From: Cylindrobasidium torrendii FP15055 ss-10
Taxonomy: Eukaryota > Basidiomycota > Agaricomycetes > Agaricales > Physalacriaceae
NCBI GenBank assembly: GCA_000934385.1
Contig: KN880491.1
Location: forward strand, 1 to 64,000
Length of the DNA: 64,000 bases
Direction: 5' to 3'
The notes beneath the pieces were generated by a model. It was given only the letters and a program-made list of their open reading frames with translations, ran no database searches and was not told where the DNA came from. A program made the position numbers and the translations under genes. Below, piece by piece: positions 22,542-36,418 of the stretch. Numbering within the stretch: the stretch's first letter is position 1; each line of letters starts with the position of its first letter.

Positions 22542-24361
22542 TTACTTCTTCATATACGCCTCCCATCCCAACTCTTCTATGGAATCAATCTTGGTCAACA
22601 CCTCTCCCTCGATTTTCCTCAAGTACGCCTCCATCTCAACGTTCATCCCCAACATGCGTACAGCGAGGAGCGCAGCGTTGGCAGCACCATTGATAGCTAC
22701 CGTCGCCACTGGAATACCCTTGGGCATTTGTACAATACTCCAGAGGGCATCGCTGCCGTCAATTGGGCTACTCGCACTCTTCACAGGGACTCCTATCACC
22801 GGCAAAGGTGTCTGTGCAGCGACCATCCCAGGAAGATGCGCCGCACCACCCGCACCTGCGATGATCACTCGGATGCCACGGGACACCGCCGAGCGTGCGT
22901 ACCAGGTCAAACGCGCGGGGGTACGGTGTGCAGACACGAGTGTGAGTTCGTATGGAACGCCGAATTCGTCGAGCATCTGCGCGGCCGCCTTCATGACTCC
23001 GAGGTCAGAATCTGAACCCATAACGATAGCTACAAGAGGGAGCTTGCGGCAATACCGCTCAGCGTCGTCCTCATCCAGGAGAGGGCGGAGACGATTCCGT
23101 AGCTCGTCGTCCGTCGGCGCAGTAATCGTAATGTGCCCCATTTTGCGTCCGGCGCGGGGGGCAGCTTTTGCATACAAGTGGACATGAGCGCTTGGTATGC
23201 TGAGAGCCTTTGTAGTTAGATCAAGGTGGAGATTGGGAGATTTTGTCGAGGGTATTAAGTTCAGCATGCCAGCGGCGGGGACAGCCATAGCAGTCGAACC
23301 TAGGGGCAACGACAAAATGGCACGCAGGTGGTTCTCGTACTGCGACGTCTCGCAAGCTTCGATAGTATAATGTCCACTGTTATGTGGCCTTGGCGCTATT
23401 TCATTGATGAGCAGTTCACCTGGGAGAGGGTCAGGAAGGCGGTCGAAGGAAATGACGTCGGACATACCATTCGCCAGCAAAAACATTTCGACCCCAAAGA
23501 CACCAGCACCCTGGAATGTCCCCACAGCACGTTCAGCTACGTCCCGCGCCTTGTCGGCCGATGCGTTTCGAAGAGGCGCGAATACCAGATGGCAGATGCT
23601 GTCCTTGTGAATCGTCTGCACAGGAGGATAACTTTTGACTTCCCCGTTGGCCCCTCGGACGACCATGACAGCAATCTCAATGTCGAACGGCACCCATGCT
23701 TCTGCGTAGAGTTTGCGTTCGCCGCCCCCGAGCGCCTCGAGCGCTGCGCCAACATCGTCGAGGCTCTTGAGTGCGTAGTTGCCGCGACCGTCGTAGGCTT
23801 GCGTCCGGCTCTTCAGCATGAGGGGAAGGCCCATCCGTTCTGCGACGTGCGTGATGCCGGCGATGGTGGTCTCCGTGACTTCAAGATATCTTCCCAGGGG
23901 GCATGCATGCAATGTGAGATGATCCTTCTGCAAGAATTTGTCCTGAATAATGCGGATGGTGTTGGGGTGGGGATGAACTTGCAGGCCACGGGAGACAAAT
24001 TCTGCAGCGACAGCGTCTAGGGCGTCCACATCGACGTGCTCAATTTCCACAGTCAGGACATCGCATTTTTCTGCAAGCAGTCTGATCTTCTCGGGGTCCT
24101 TGAATGAGCCGTCGACATGACTGCTGGAAACAATGAGCTTGGCGGGGGTGTCGTTTCCCGAGTCAAGGAAGACGATAGGGATGTTGAGCAGAGACGCAGA
24201 GGCTCCAAGCATGCGCCCCAGTTGGCCCCCGCCTGGCAGCCATAAGACACTTGTATTTGAGTTTATCACGGATCTGAGCACTATTCAGCACAATAGTGTC
24301 AAAAACGGATAACAAAATACGTACGCTCACCGAGAACGCCTACTGTCTTTGTTGTAGCCAT
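22542..24361 (-). CDS. ADE2: phosphoribosylaminoimidazole carboxylase (PurK-PurE fusion)
   Basis: Exon 1 is 24361-24331 ([11 protein letters not shown]). A 98-base intron follows, and exon 2 (24232-22542) continues [15 protein letters not shown]. Total length is 573 residues, close to yeast Ade2 (571). The N-terminal half is the ATP-grasp PurK domain, with [15 protein letters not shown] and [18 protein letters not shown]. The C-terminal part is PurE, with [20 protein letters not shown] and SAHRTPARL, then [20 protein letters not shown]. The enzyme converts AIR to CAIR in purine synthesis. In fungi it is a single fused protein, as here. Both active domains look intact. Confidence 0.97.
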
Positions 24362-24884
24362 TGGGCAAAATGTAAGTAGCAAGTCAAGGTAAGAACAATC
24401 GATCGATCGCGTCAATCATTCGATGATGCGCTTCTCAGCCTTCTATGACCACACGTGCTATCAGTGTCTACTTCAAGGCTTGCACGCCACTCTCACAAAC
24501 GAGGAGAGAGGGTGGCCGTTGACGATATACTCCAAATGAACACACACACAGTTGTCTACTTCAATACGAATATATAGCCATGGAACGTCCGTGCATTCCC
24601 AGCCAGGCATACCACCTATGAAGGCAGCCTAAGTTTCTCAGCATCGGTCAGTATCAGCCATATACACCAAACCCCAGCACGTCGCTCCCCACTACCATGC
24701 ACGTATTACATTTCTTTGTATACCTAGCTAGAATTATACCAAAGGTCCGTCCAAAACCAAAAAGAGAGAGAAAAAGGGTACTGCTATACTAGCCACAGTG
24801 AATGCCTAATAAATACTCGGTACATACAATTTCAGGTCAAGTCCATGCTCATATCGCGGAGGCAACCAGCCCACGATTTTTTCG
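24362..24884. other. intergenic
   Basis: Upstream of ADE2 and 3' region of the next minus-strand gene. No gene is seen. It includes CA-repeat and A-rich tracts near 24,540 and 24,760. Confidence 0.5.
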
Positions 24885-26945
24885 TCAATAATGGTACTGC
24901 AGCGGCACGGCCGTGGTGTAGGGAGAGAGCGCTGGTTGAGAGATAGCATACGGAGACGCTCCCATTGCCATGGGATACGTCCCGGGCGGGCTGAGGGTCA
25001 CTGTCGAGGAAGGGTAAAGCGGTACACCGTTGTACGCTGCGGACGGCGGGGACATGAGGTAGCTGGACGACGTCGACGCCGGCGACATGGTATACGCCGA
25101 GGAGGCCATCGAGGGAGTATACATTGTCGATGCCATAGACGGCGTTGGAAGGTACTGCGGTAGGACGCCACCTTGGCCTGGGGGCGCATAGATGGATCCG
25201 GGCGAGTAACCAACGGTCCCGGTCGCCTGCGACTGGAATACCGTCCCAGGCATTTCCAGCGGCGGTCCCATGGGGGAAGAGCCCGTAGATGGTATTGTGA
25301 CAGAAGACCATCGAGGCGGGGTGATATCTCCGGGCGGCATGTGTATGGGTTGATGCTGCGCGCCCTCCTGCCGCTGATCGTCGTATGAATGGCTTCGTCT
25401 TGTATCCCTCGGCGGCGCCAACTTTCCATCCCACCGAGACTTGCGGGAAGTGGGCATGCGACGCATTGCAGGCGTAGGGTGTTTCCTGTTATGCGTCAGT
25501 CAGTAGATCTCCTCAACCGGCGCCGCATCTACGTACATATTCCACTCCTCGTCCGCATCATCGAGTAACAGGATGAGCAAATCTCTGCCTTTGGTCAGCA
25601 AAAGGAAGGTCGCCGAACCAACGAGACTCACCTGCGGTTCTTCTTCGAGGAAGATTCGAGTAGGTCTGGTGGGTAACATCAATATCGTAAACATCAACGG
25701 TGTTGGGAGCTGCCGACCTTCGACAGATGTAACTGCGAAACTAAGTCAGCTTTTGCATGGATACATCACACAGTGCCACATACCGGTTGAAGATCTCCTG
25801 ATACGAGGGCAACGACAACGATGAGCAGCAGTAACGGCGCGACAGCAAGATTACTCACGAATCCGGGTTCGCAACTTTTAGTTGACGTTCATGAGCTTTA
25901 GATCCATTAAGAGGACCAAGATAGGGAATGGACTGCACACTGGCAGTAGCAGACATCTTGGGTCTCTGAGGTGGTGTAGGAGCAGCAGCAGCAGGCGGAG
26001 GGACAGGAAGAGCCTTGTCCTTGGATGAGTGCCGAGGTGCATCGGACCTGTCCTTGTGGTCAGGACGACGCTATAGGATCCAAAATGAAAATTCTACGTG
26101 GAGTCGTGCCGGGATGATTTCTTCTTGTGCAGAGTCGTCGGCTTGGGCTCGGCGGGGTGGGCGGCGGATCCACTCTGGGGCATGGTGTCGATAACACTGA
26201 AAATATATTGAGGATGGCAGTGTGAGAGCAGAGCTGGCGGCATACGATTGACGGCGGAATGCCTTGTCGAACTCCTTCACGGTACGCTTGAGCTCCTCGT
26301 CGTGCTGCACGGCCTCGTCTTCGGGTACCGTCGCGTAGAGAGCCTCTTCGATGACGGACTGCGCGTCGCGCGCGGAGTCAAATTCCTCTTCCAAGAAATC
26401 CTTCCGCGGACCTTTATTTCGGTGGGCCTTGGTCTGATGTAGGAGTTAAATGAACTGGTGAGATGGAAAGTTTTTGCGGGAAACTCACGTCGCCTCGCCA
26501 CATTCGAGCATAGTCCACAATCTTCCTCCCGCCTGTGACCGCCGAGCGAGCGACCACGACGGGCCCAGTACGGTTCCGTAGGGTTGGATCTCTGTACACC
26601 GACAGTCAGCGACGACCCAGAGGCTGAACGAGTTACGTACTTGGACAAGAGGCCTACAAATTCTCCTATTTGTTTTCCGGAAAGGACATTGACCGACCCG
26701 TCGGTGAGGCCCGCATTTGCTAGTGTCTTTAGATAGTCGATGTCGTGATACTTGGACTGTGCGAGCCGCCGTTTGTGTCTTGCCTCAGCCCTGGCTGTAG
26801 AGGACGACGAGGTAGAGGATGCCGAGGAGAGACCGCTTGCTAGCGACTTTGGCGATCCGTTCGAAGCCTCCGTCGCCGCGGGTTCGTGGTGGAAGGACAT
26901 CTGTTCGTTGTACAGTGTCGCTGTTGAGGCAGAGGAGGATGGCAT
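24885..26945 (-). CDS. ten-exon unrecognised fungal protein
   Basis: Exons 26945-26641, 26591-26489, 26433-26246, 26196-26098, 26047-25859, 25797-25784, 25732-25718, 25665-25632, 25584-25537 and 25485-24885 join in frame to 531 residues. Two exons are only 14 and 15 bases. The conserved-looking core is SKYHDIDYLKTLANAGLTDG followed by SVNVLSGKQIGEFVGLLSK, then GRKIVDYARMWRGD and a charged helix with EEFDSARDAQSVIEEALY. A later helical piece is LLILLLDDADEEWN. The C-terminal 200 residues are Pro/Ser/Tyr/Met-rich low complexity. I do not recognise the family and propose no function. Every intron is 47-61 bases with consistent signals, so the model is well supported. Confidence 0.75.
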
Positions 26946-27794
26946 TGCGAGAGCTGTAGCGGGCAGTTCGAGCCTTGTAGATAAATACAGCTGTAATAGA
27001 GCGGCCGAGGCGTCCTATTGCGGTGGGCTCGAGGGTTGTCGTTGATGGGCAGCAGAACGAGTGGCAACGAATAAATAAAGACAATTGGACGGTGGCGGTA
27101 AGGAGAAGAATAATGTACGACCGGACCGTGTCCTGATGGACCCTGGCTATGTACTATTTCGCTGCCGTCATGCTCGGCAAATGCCATCACTGCATACCAA
27201 CCATCTCATTCATTTACGCGTGCGACCGCTGCGTGTCGCCGTGTTTTGCAGACAGTTTGTTGATTTGTAGCGCCTTCATGCGCCCACCTATGAAACGTAG
27301 ACAACGATTATCTCGGATTATCGTTATGTTCCGCCAGGCCTCTCAATTCTAACCCTCAGGCACTTCCCCTTGAATCCTCTTTGTTGTGGAGCTTTCCATC
27401 TGTGAATCTTTTGCTCACAGCTGCGTCATGCCCTGCAAGTTATGAGCCCGCTGCCCTTGCAGTAATGTCAGATCCCCCGGGCCATCTCATCGTTGGCTCA
27501 TCAACCTCCGGCCCACAACCCATCCACAATAAGCAGTACAGCATCACCGGTCCCCCGTGTCCACCGAAATGAACGACGAACTCGCAAATTAGTCGCAATG
27601 CCAGTGCTGACTTGCGCCTCGCGCAGTGGAGGCGCTGCTGTACAAGATGACGATGCAGCAAAGAGCTGTTTATATGCTCGGGCAATGATATTCCAGAAAG
27701 AATGGCTAATGACTGAGCGCCTGGTATAATCGCCCAAATTAGAGCACACTCTGCGGTAACGGGAATGAAAGAGAGAAACAAGAAAGTGTCAAAG
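26946..27794. other. intergenic, nothing recognised
   Basis: Upstream of the ten-exon gene and 3' of the Whi2-like gene. Short overlapping frames around 27,380-27,780 lack splice signals and motifs. Confidence 0.45.
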
Positions 27795-28927
27795 CTAAAT
27801 CTGTACAGCTATTAGCAAGCTGAGAATGAGCTTTATGAAAACCTCACCAAGCTAAGTTCCAGCGTCCACACGCGACGCGCCCACAGCTTCACATCAGGTT
27901 CCCCAGGAATCTCGATGTCAATACCGTCCCACCAACATTTTCTCTGGAAAGTTGTCAGCAGGTCTGTAGGTGGAATGAGCAGTACGTACGGCAGGTTTCC
28001 TCCAGAATAACAAGAGCTTCTGCGCCGTCCCCATCTGTTGATAATCCACCTCCACAGGCTGGTCACCTTCTGGGTGATGCACGATACCAGTTTTGAGGAG
28101 GACTAAGGCGATAGACGAGATACAGCAGCGCGACGGCTCCAGGGCGCGGAAACCCCATTCGTCGTCACGGTCAAAGCCACTGGGGATGAACTAAGTCATG
28201 ACACGGCAGGCAGCAGCGCGAAACGCACCTCATACACAGCATATCGATGAGGTGTTGCTCTGCCATGTTGTTCTCCTTATTGACGTTGCGTTGCAGGGCA
28301 GTGAAAATGTTCTTCTTGTCCATAAGCCACTCCCCGCATTGGCGCTTCATATCGACCATCGGCTGATTCGCAATGCCCGCGTCATCCGTCGCAGCCTTAC
28401 TGTCCTTTGCCGGGATGCTGAAGTACTCGAGTTCCTCACGAAGGACGATGATGGCCTGCTTGGTGATGAGCGGGTTTTGCCCCGGGATAAAGTCCGCGGA
28501 CGGCGGGCTGTCAACGAGGTTCTGCTGGGCGGCAAGGAGACCTGGCTTTCCATCTATACCGTAGAACGTCTCCGAAGCAGTGCGAAAGAAGCTGAGGACG
28601 TAGGTGAAGCAGTCCGGATCAAACTGAGGTAGGTCAGCTTTGGTCGAGAAAGGCTAGCTTGGCACGCACATCGACCGCATAGACATCCTCCTCGTCCTCT
28701 CCTTCAGCTCCATCCGACTGGCGGCTCAGCACAAGCCCGTTTGGAAAAAGACAGAGCAAAACGGATTCAGGCAGGTTCATTATAGTCTCGCGGTCGACCT
28801 CGAACCGTTTGCCGCGGAGGTCCAGTTGTAGGCGGGTAAGAAGTTGAGGCTGGATGTTCTGGTGGGACATGACAGGTGTCTGCGACACCTGAGTGATGGG
28901 CGACGAGCTCATTGTCGCGGTCGCCAT
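27795..28927 (-). CDS. Whi2-like BTB/POZ-domain protein
   Basis: Exons 28927-28670, 28623-28229, 28179-27990 and 27943-27848, and probably a 6-base last exon 27800-27795 (Ile-stop), give 314 residues. If the last donor is not used, the protein ends VRFS at 27833 instead. The first part is a BTB/T1-like fold: LDLRGKRFEVDRETIMNLPE, SVLLCLFPNG and FDPDCFTYVLSFFRT. Later blocks NIFTALQRNVNKENNMAEQH, DEWGFRALEPSRC and LLFWRKPARKCWWDG match fungal Whi2-type proteins, which act with phosphatase Psr1 in stress response and amino-acid-dependent TORC1 control. ATG 28927 gives MATATMSSSP; the next ATG five codons on is also possible. Confidence 0.85.
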
Positions 28928-29222
28928 CCTCGCTGTCTGAAGCCAACCTGTATTTCCCGGCCGAAAAAGGAAACGCAGCACGCATCACGGCCCTGATGCG
29001 CCCTCGATCAACATGTATGTATGTCAACGTCTCGAGTCCTACTACTACTAGTACTATAGACCACTCTGCGGTGCCAACGTATTCCTAAATTCCTATGTAG
29101 CTGTATGCGTGGTATGCTTGGGGTCTCTAGCCCTCCCTATCTCGCCTTTGTCCTCGAAATCTTTGTCCTCAACTCGTCCCATTCCTCGTAACTATTCTCT
29201 CAATCAGCACCGTAAAGATCCT

Positions 29223-30446
29223 CTAGCTCATCCACCACTCACCATCGACAGAGAAGCTGATCCTTTTCGCCGCTCGCAGCCTATCGAACGCCGGATGAAC
29301 CTCAAGATCATGTATCGTCACAAAGGATGGATGCAGCTCCCCCGCCACTTCATCAAAACTATCCTCCAGCGACCGCGCAATGACCACGCGCACCTTTGCC
29401 GCACATGACAGCAGCACTCGTTCCACCGCCATCCACGTATTCGTGTGTGCGCCCATATCACAGAGAAGATATGATCCGTTGAGGATGAGCTTCACTTCCG
29501 AAAGCTGCATGGGCTCAGCCCCGCTGAGCACGCGCTGGACAAGCGCAAGGAATAGGTCGATACGAGGCGTCGATGCCAGTGTGATAGTATCGAGCGCTGG
29601 AAAATTCGCCCGCGTCACTGGGGGTATATCTGCATGATGGTGGATGCCTAGATTCCTCAAAGTTGTCTTGTTAATTTCGATGAGGCCGAACAAATTGGCG
29701 TCCGATGCAATATCGTGGTAGTTGACGTCCAAAGACTCGAGGTTGGTAAGGTGCGGTAGCATCTGTTGTACGAAGGTGTCGAATTTATTTTGACTTGTAC
29801 GAATGCGCAGGCTGGATAGCTCAGGAAGCGATGGTCGAACCCCGCCCTCCGGATTGACGTCAAACACAGTAGCTTTCGCCCATAGCAAAAACGTGACATT
29901 GTCGAGGGTGAGACGCCTCAGGCTGGGCAATCTCTGCAGTTCGGTGTCAAAGTCGCTCAGAGCGATATTGCGCAAGAACAAGTCTTCGATTTGGCATTGG
30001 TCCTGGAAAAACGGCGTTGGGGTCAGCGACTTTCGTTTGCGAAAGGTCAAGCCGAGTGACTTCAGATTAACGAGAAGAGGTAGAAGAGGACGGGTCATGG
30101 CGCATTCGCCATCAGACCGAACATGGATGTTGGTGATCAGATGAGAAAGATTGGCCGTCGTCGGAATGTTGAGCAGCAAGATCAGATCTTGAGGCGTTCG
30201 ACGCCGACGCAGGAGAAAGGACGGGAGTAAAGAAAGCAAGGATGGGGATTCCTCTGCTAGAAGAACTGTCGTCGAAGAAAACAGAAGTTTCTGCGCTGTG
30301 TCTCGCCAGCCTCTGCAGACAAGGCTACATTCGCGAAGTGAAGCCAATTGGCCGCATGCCTCGAGAATGAGGACGACAAGTTCGGGTGGCAAATTGGGTA
30401 TCCTGCGCCGCATATGAGACTGATGGACGTAGAAGCTGCTGAACAT
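29223..30446 (-). CDS. F-box protein with leucine-rich segments
   Basis: A single exon of 407 residues from ATG 30446; an ATG at MRRRIPNL, eleven codons later, is an alternative. The F-box is IPNLPPELVVLILEACGQ, then LRECSLVCRGWRDTAQKLLF. Repeating leucine-rich segments follow (LVNLKSLGLTF, LPSLRRLTLDNV, LTNLESLDVNYHD, TTLRNLGIHH). Such proteins are substrate receptors of SCF ubiquitin ligases and form large families in agaricomycetes; the substrate is unknown. A donor-like GTGAGT upstream of the ATG hints at a spliced leader. Confidence 0.85.
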   Translation of the reverse strand: MFSSFYVHQSHMRRRIPNLPPELVVLILEACGQLASLRECSLVCRGWRDTAQKLLFSSTTVLLAEESPSLLSLLPSFLLRRRRTPQDLILLLNIPTTANLSHLITNIHVRSDGECAMTRPLLPLLVNLKSLGLTFRKRKSLTPTPFFQDQCQIEDLFLRNIALSDFDTELQRLPSLRRLTLDNVTFLLWAKATVFDVNPEGGVRPSLPELSSLRIRTSQNKFDTFVQQMLPHLTNLESLDVNYHDIASDANLFGLIEINKTTLRNLGIHHHADIPPVTRANFPALDTITLASTPRIDLFLALVQRVLSGAEPMQLSEVKLILNGSYLLCDMGAHTNTWMAVERVLLSCAAKVRVVIARSLEDSFDEVAGELHPSFVTIHDLEVHPAFDRLRAAKRISFSVDGEWWMS

Positions 30447-30667
30447 GATGGTGAAAAGCACTCACATGTGGTCCTACCGCAAAGGTGGTGGATGAGATGC
30501 AAGGACGGACAGTCGGACCGATCGCATACTTTCCCCCTAAGGGCAACGCCACTCCAATTTCCGAGCTTGGCCTAATTTAAGCCTGGTTGACACTATGCAC
30601 AAGTGGACGCTGTCAAAAGTTGATATTCCAGACCGTCGTAATGTATACTAATGTTACAGTAGTCTCT

Positions 30668-32103
<1,436 letters not shown>

Positions 32104-32416
32104 CGTGATGGTCGTAGAGTACTTGGCGCAGGCCCATGACGCGTCGCGTACTGATCGAGTTTCGCTGACTAAGATTGCGCCCAATGTTGCACAGAGAATG
32201 GGGAAGTTCGATTTTGGCTTCGGTAAATACAACTACGAAGCATCTACAAAATGGCTGCGTATTCTACATCTATAGTACGTCTAGCAGTCCGAGGAGGGTC
32301 TAGAGCAAAACAAACAATAACAGTACAGTATTATGACCCAGTAAAATGAAAAGAGCAAGGCCGCCAATGTCCTATATCACGCAATATTGTCCCTTGAATT
32401 TCAATGAAAGCACTTT
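32104..32416. other. short intergenic region
   Basis: Promoter side of RPT6 and 3' region of the transporter gene on the same strand. Nothing else is seen. Confidence 0.5.
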
Positions 32417-35229
32417 TCACAGCGAGAAAACTCCAGCGCCCCTGCGCCTACTTGGGATGGGGTGCATAACCAGAAGCGAAAGCCCCAGCCCAACCGTTAG
32501 GCCAATAGCCACGGACACAAGCTGCATACCAGTCTGGAACCCGCTCACGTACGACGTGCTCAGTCCTTCAGACTGTTCAGAGACGAATCCTAGCAATCCA
32601 CCCGTTGACATCCCAGATGGCAGTTGAAAGAGGATACCAGTGATCATGATCACGAACGCGTTCCCGTCGAAGAACTTGCCGTACAGGTTCGACAAGAAAC
32701 CGACTGCAAAAGCCCTAGAAGCCAATGATTAGGATATGGTTTCCTTCAGCGCGTAGAGATATAACACTCACCCAACAAGAGCACTAATATCGCTCTGTCC
32801 CGAAAACGCCTTTCCAGTGAAGTAATTCGTCACCCATCCTATGCTCGCAAACACAATGAGCAGGGCCATTTCCTTCCGCTTGTACGGTGCAAAGTTTCGC
32901 AGACTGAGAAACAGACTGTACATCGGCACCGTCAAGAAGGCCCACCACTTGCTCGGTGTCTGCTGCCACCAGGGCCCATTCGCGTCATGCGTAGAGGCGC
33001 ACGTATAGTCCGTGATGCCCACAATCTTGTGCTGCGTGATGCGTTCGTACGCCTGTGCGCCGATGGACAAGCCATATCCAAGGAACAGGGAATAAATGAT
33101 GGCGAAGACCATGCGTACAGAGCCGGAGATTATGTTGCGCGACATGAGCTCGAGGGCACCCATCAGGACGATGAGGCCAGGAAGAATGAGGACGACACTG
33201 CTGGCAGCGATGGCTGGATAACATAACTTTCCCGATGCAGCCATAGCGGCGGCGATGAAGGAAAACATGATGGTGATAAGGATTTCGAACACTTGAGAGT
33301 AGATTTCATTCCGGACAGAGAGCAGTTGCAATGCAACCAGTGACGCGCCTAGGGGCCAGGAGGCTACGGCATCGATGAACGAGCCGTTGAATGCGACGGT
33401 GCAGATGGACGACGAACACATCCCCCCGATGAGCACGAGTGCCCACCAGGGATAGATTTGCTTCTTCTGCATAAGGCCGGTAAGCTGTGTTGTGGCATCG
33501 GCAACCGAGAGTTCGTCGTGAATGACGGCCCAATACAGTTCGTACGCGTCGGTAAGTTTTCCAATATCGAGACCACTAGCCTGGCGGATGAATTTGATGG
33601 AGGACGTTCCGGTGCTCGAATCGTCAAACGATATAAGCATGACATCGGGGAGCACCATGCAGGAGACGTCTACATCGAGCACTCGTCCGGTCGCGACAAT
33701 CTGGCTCTGAAGCCTGTGAGACGGTGCCCCAAACATCATCATGGCGCGCGCAAGCTTGAGGATAAATTCCTGCCGTTGCATTATCTTGGCGACATGCCGA
33801 GTAATGTAGATCTCTGCTTTCTTGCGTTTCTTGCGCTCGCGCTCCTTCGCATCCGCAGGCCGGTGGTGGCTGAAAGGGTCATCGTTCTCCGCAGATGGTG
33901 TGTTAAGGGGCGAGCGGGTAGGCGTCATCCGTCCGAGGCTGAGTACCGATGAAGCGTAGGGGAAGTCGCCTAGGACCCCCGACCATTTCTTCTTGTGTGA
34001 AGGCTTCGCTGAAGAACCTAGAGCTTGCTTTTCTTGGGAGCCCACCAAAGTGGACAGTGTTTCGGTAGAACGAGATGAAGCGAGGGGGCGCGTAGGTGGT
34101 TCGAACTCTCTGCCATCAAGGATGACGCTCTTCGGACGTTCTTGCACTGGCGGCGATGGGTTCTTGATTGTTGGCAGCTTGGCTTCAAGGGAATATCTGG
34201 TCATTTAGATTAGCCGGTGTCGACTTCAACTGCGTGGTGCTAACCTTGAAAGATGATACCCAGGACGCTTGACATCTGGTTGAAGTTGGCTGGACTTGGG
34301 AGCAGCAGGGCCTGATATGTTGCCAGTACTTGCGATGAGCGAGGCAATGGCACTCGAGCTCGAGTTGCGATCCTTGGACCGCGCAAAGGACTTGAGTGAA
34401 TTCGAACGCCGAAGGAAAGCATCCTTCTCGTCGCCTGGGGAAGAGGACGGTGTCGAGATGCTTGAAACAGCTGCCTGGGACTTGCTATTCGACGACCAAG
34501 AAGGTTCTGCTCGCTCTTCAATGGGCGTTGGGAGCGCACTGGCGATCGTCTGGTCGTTGTAAAGTGAGAGAAGTGCGCCAAGAACACCGCTGCCATGACC
34601 AAGCTTGGGGTTCACTGCATCCTTTTCCTCATCTCGGACGCGTTCTCGGCTTCGTTCTCGAGCTCGTAGGCCATGCAAGTTGAGATGAAGACCGTGAGCA
34701 CGCGCCTTTCCGCGTGTGTGGGCGCGCACGATGTTAGCAGCTTGTGTGTACTGGTCGTCTGTTACGTTTGGAAGCCCTGCGGTTTCGTTGGGATCGATAT
34801 AAGTCCCGGGGACGGAGTGAGAACCAATGCTCGACGTAATTGGAGTAGGTTCCAAGGTGGATGCATCTGGTATGACCACAGGCGGAGATGATTGGATGGT
34901 AAAGGACGGGGCAGCGGGCTGCTGCGGTGGGAAGTAGTGGATGCGAGCGGTCGGCGCGGTGGAGGTCGAGGTGGTCGCTTCAAGAGGCAATACCGCCTGG
35001 GTCTCTTGCTGGTGTTCCTTGAGGGCCTTGGTAAAATAGTCAAGGGCCATGGGCTATCATGAAATGAGTACAATGAACGATATGCGTGCCGAAAAGGGTC
35101 TCTCACGTCGCGTCCTAATTCATCGAGTTCATGCACTGGCTCTACGTTGGCGCGGGTGTCGTCCAGCCACTGGACTCTGCGGGGTGTCTTTTGCCCGGAC
35201 GGCGTTGCGCCTCCGGAATGCGGCATCAT
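32417..35229 (-). CDS. ThrE/Prm10-type membrane transporter
   Basis: Exons 35229-35107, 35053-34245, 34196-32772 and 32714-32417 give 884 residues. The third acceptor and the last introns are firm. The donor at 34244 could instead be 64 bases long (GTATCA upstream). The first 450 or so residues are a disordered cytoplasmic head. The conserved ThrE domain starts at KIMQRQEFILKLARAMMMFG and continues APSHRLQSQIVATGRVLDVD. It includes VLPDVMLISFDDSSTGTSS and about ten membrane helices, among them SVVLILPGLIVLMGALELM and LVSVAIGLTVGLGLSLLVM. Bacterial ThrE exports threonine and serine; yeast Prm10 is pheromone-regulated with unclear function. The substrate here is unknown. Confidence 0.9.
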
Positions 35230-35679
35230 GATGGGATGAAAGAAAGTTCTGTAACCCAACGGTTATTGCTGGCTCATAAGGTCCGGGTCAAGAATTAATC
35301 TTGATCACGAAGTTTTCGAAATGGTGTTTGGCAAAGTTGGAACACAAGTATAATAGGCCTGGCCGCAGCGCCGCGAGCATGCCCTGGACTGGCCTAATGT
35401 TCCGGGTCGCGTAAGAAGATGCGCTTCAACGACGGGGAATTCTCTGCAGGGGGACTGGCTCCAAGAAGTGACATCGAGGGTGGGCCATGCTCGTGCTAGG
35501 TTGGGTGGTTCGAAAGATCTGCTCCGCAGTGGTGGTTGAACGAATATGCGTGGCACATAACGCGATCACGTTCGTCGTTTGGCAGGGTCGCAGATTATCA
35601 GCGATGCGTGTCGCAACTTACTGTACATGATTGAGAATATGCTACAGCTGTAGGAGAAAAATAAAAACAAGTCTAGGCG
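35230..35679. other. intergenic
   Basis: Nothing recognised beyond the promoter side of the transporter gene and the 3' side of CGI121. Confidence 0.5.
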
Positions 35680-36378
35680 CTATCCCGTCACACTCTTCAT
35701 GGCTACCGAACTAGTCACGATATTGTCGATTACAGCGTGCTGCTCCTCTTCGTCTGTCTTGGTAGCGGTTAACGCAGGGTCGTTGTTCAGCTTGTAGTAC
35801 TAAGGGTCGATGAGAATTGGGACAAATGCGCGCAGAAAGAGGCGCACCTTCTTGACTTTGGCCCAATCTGTTATACCGGCCAACGTAGACGCCGGTACCA
35901 GAGTCCCATCGACAATACGTTGTAACTTGGCCTTCAAATCCTCAGCAGATTGCGATTTGGGCGCAATGTGGACAACGAGAAGGCTCTTTGTGCTATCAGA
36001 TATCCCGTAACGACGAATGGCCTCTGTAATCTAAGTGACAACATTAGAGCAGATTCAGTATTGCAAGAAAAGATGACAAACATTGTTTGTAGGATTCAGC
36101 GACCATAGAATCTCAGAGTGGACAGTTTTTGTGCGCAGTGCACCTTGAGAGTCGGTAAGGATTGCCTGATGGATGCCAGTCTGGAGATGCAACAGGCTTG
36201 TAATGAGGGAAGCATCGATGAAGGCAAAGTTCATTTCTTCGCGTTCACGGTCGCCTTCTGGGCCGTCGGCGGTGGCAGCAGCAACGATTCTTTGGCGTAT
36301 TGACGCAGCATTGTTAATGGGTGCATAGAGCGCGTAGTACGCGATTGCGTCCAGATGGTCAAAGGTAAAGCTGTCCAT
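35680..36378 (-). CDS. CGI121: EKC/KEOPS complex subunit Cgi121
   Basis: Three exons (36378-36082, 36030-35848, 35799-35680) give 199 residues. The start MDSFTFDHLDAIAYYALYAP, continuing INNAASIRQRIV, matches Cgi121/TPRKB, as do FAFIDASLITSLLHLQTGIH and RTKTVHSEILWSLNPTNN. The later part, GISDSTKSLLVVHIAPK, is also conserved. KEOPS makes the t6A37 modification of ANN-decoding tRNAs; Cgi121 binds the Bud32 kinase and helps hold the tRNA tail. Its ATG lies 40 bases from the ATG of the divergent disulfide isomerase, so the two 5' leaders must be very short or overlap. Confidence 0.93.
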
Positions 36379-36418
36379 CAGCACGTCATTGATCAATCCT
36401 CTCCCTCTCACTTCCACG
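36379..36418. promoter_or_regulatory. 40-base head-to-head promoter core
   Basis: This is all the sequence between the start codons of CGI121 (minus) and the TMX3-like gene (plus). It is C/T-rich on the plus strand and has no TATA element. Transcription must begin inside it or within the opposite gene's coding region. Confidence 0.6.
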
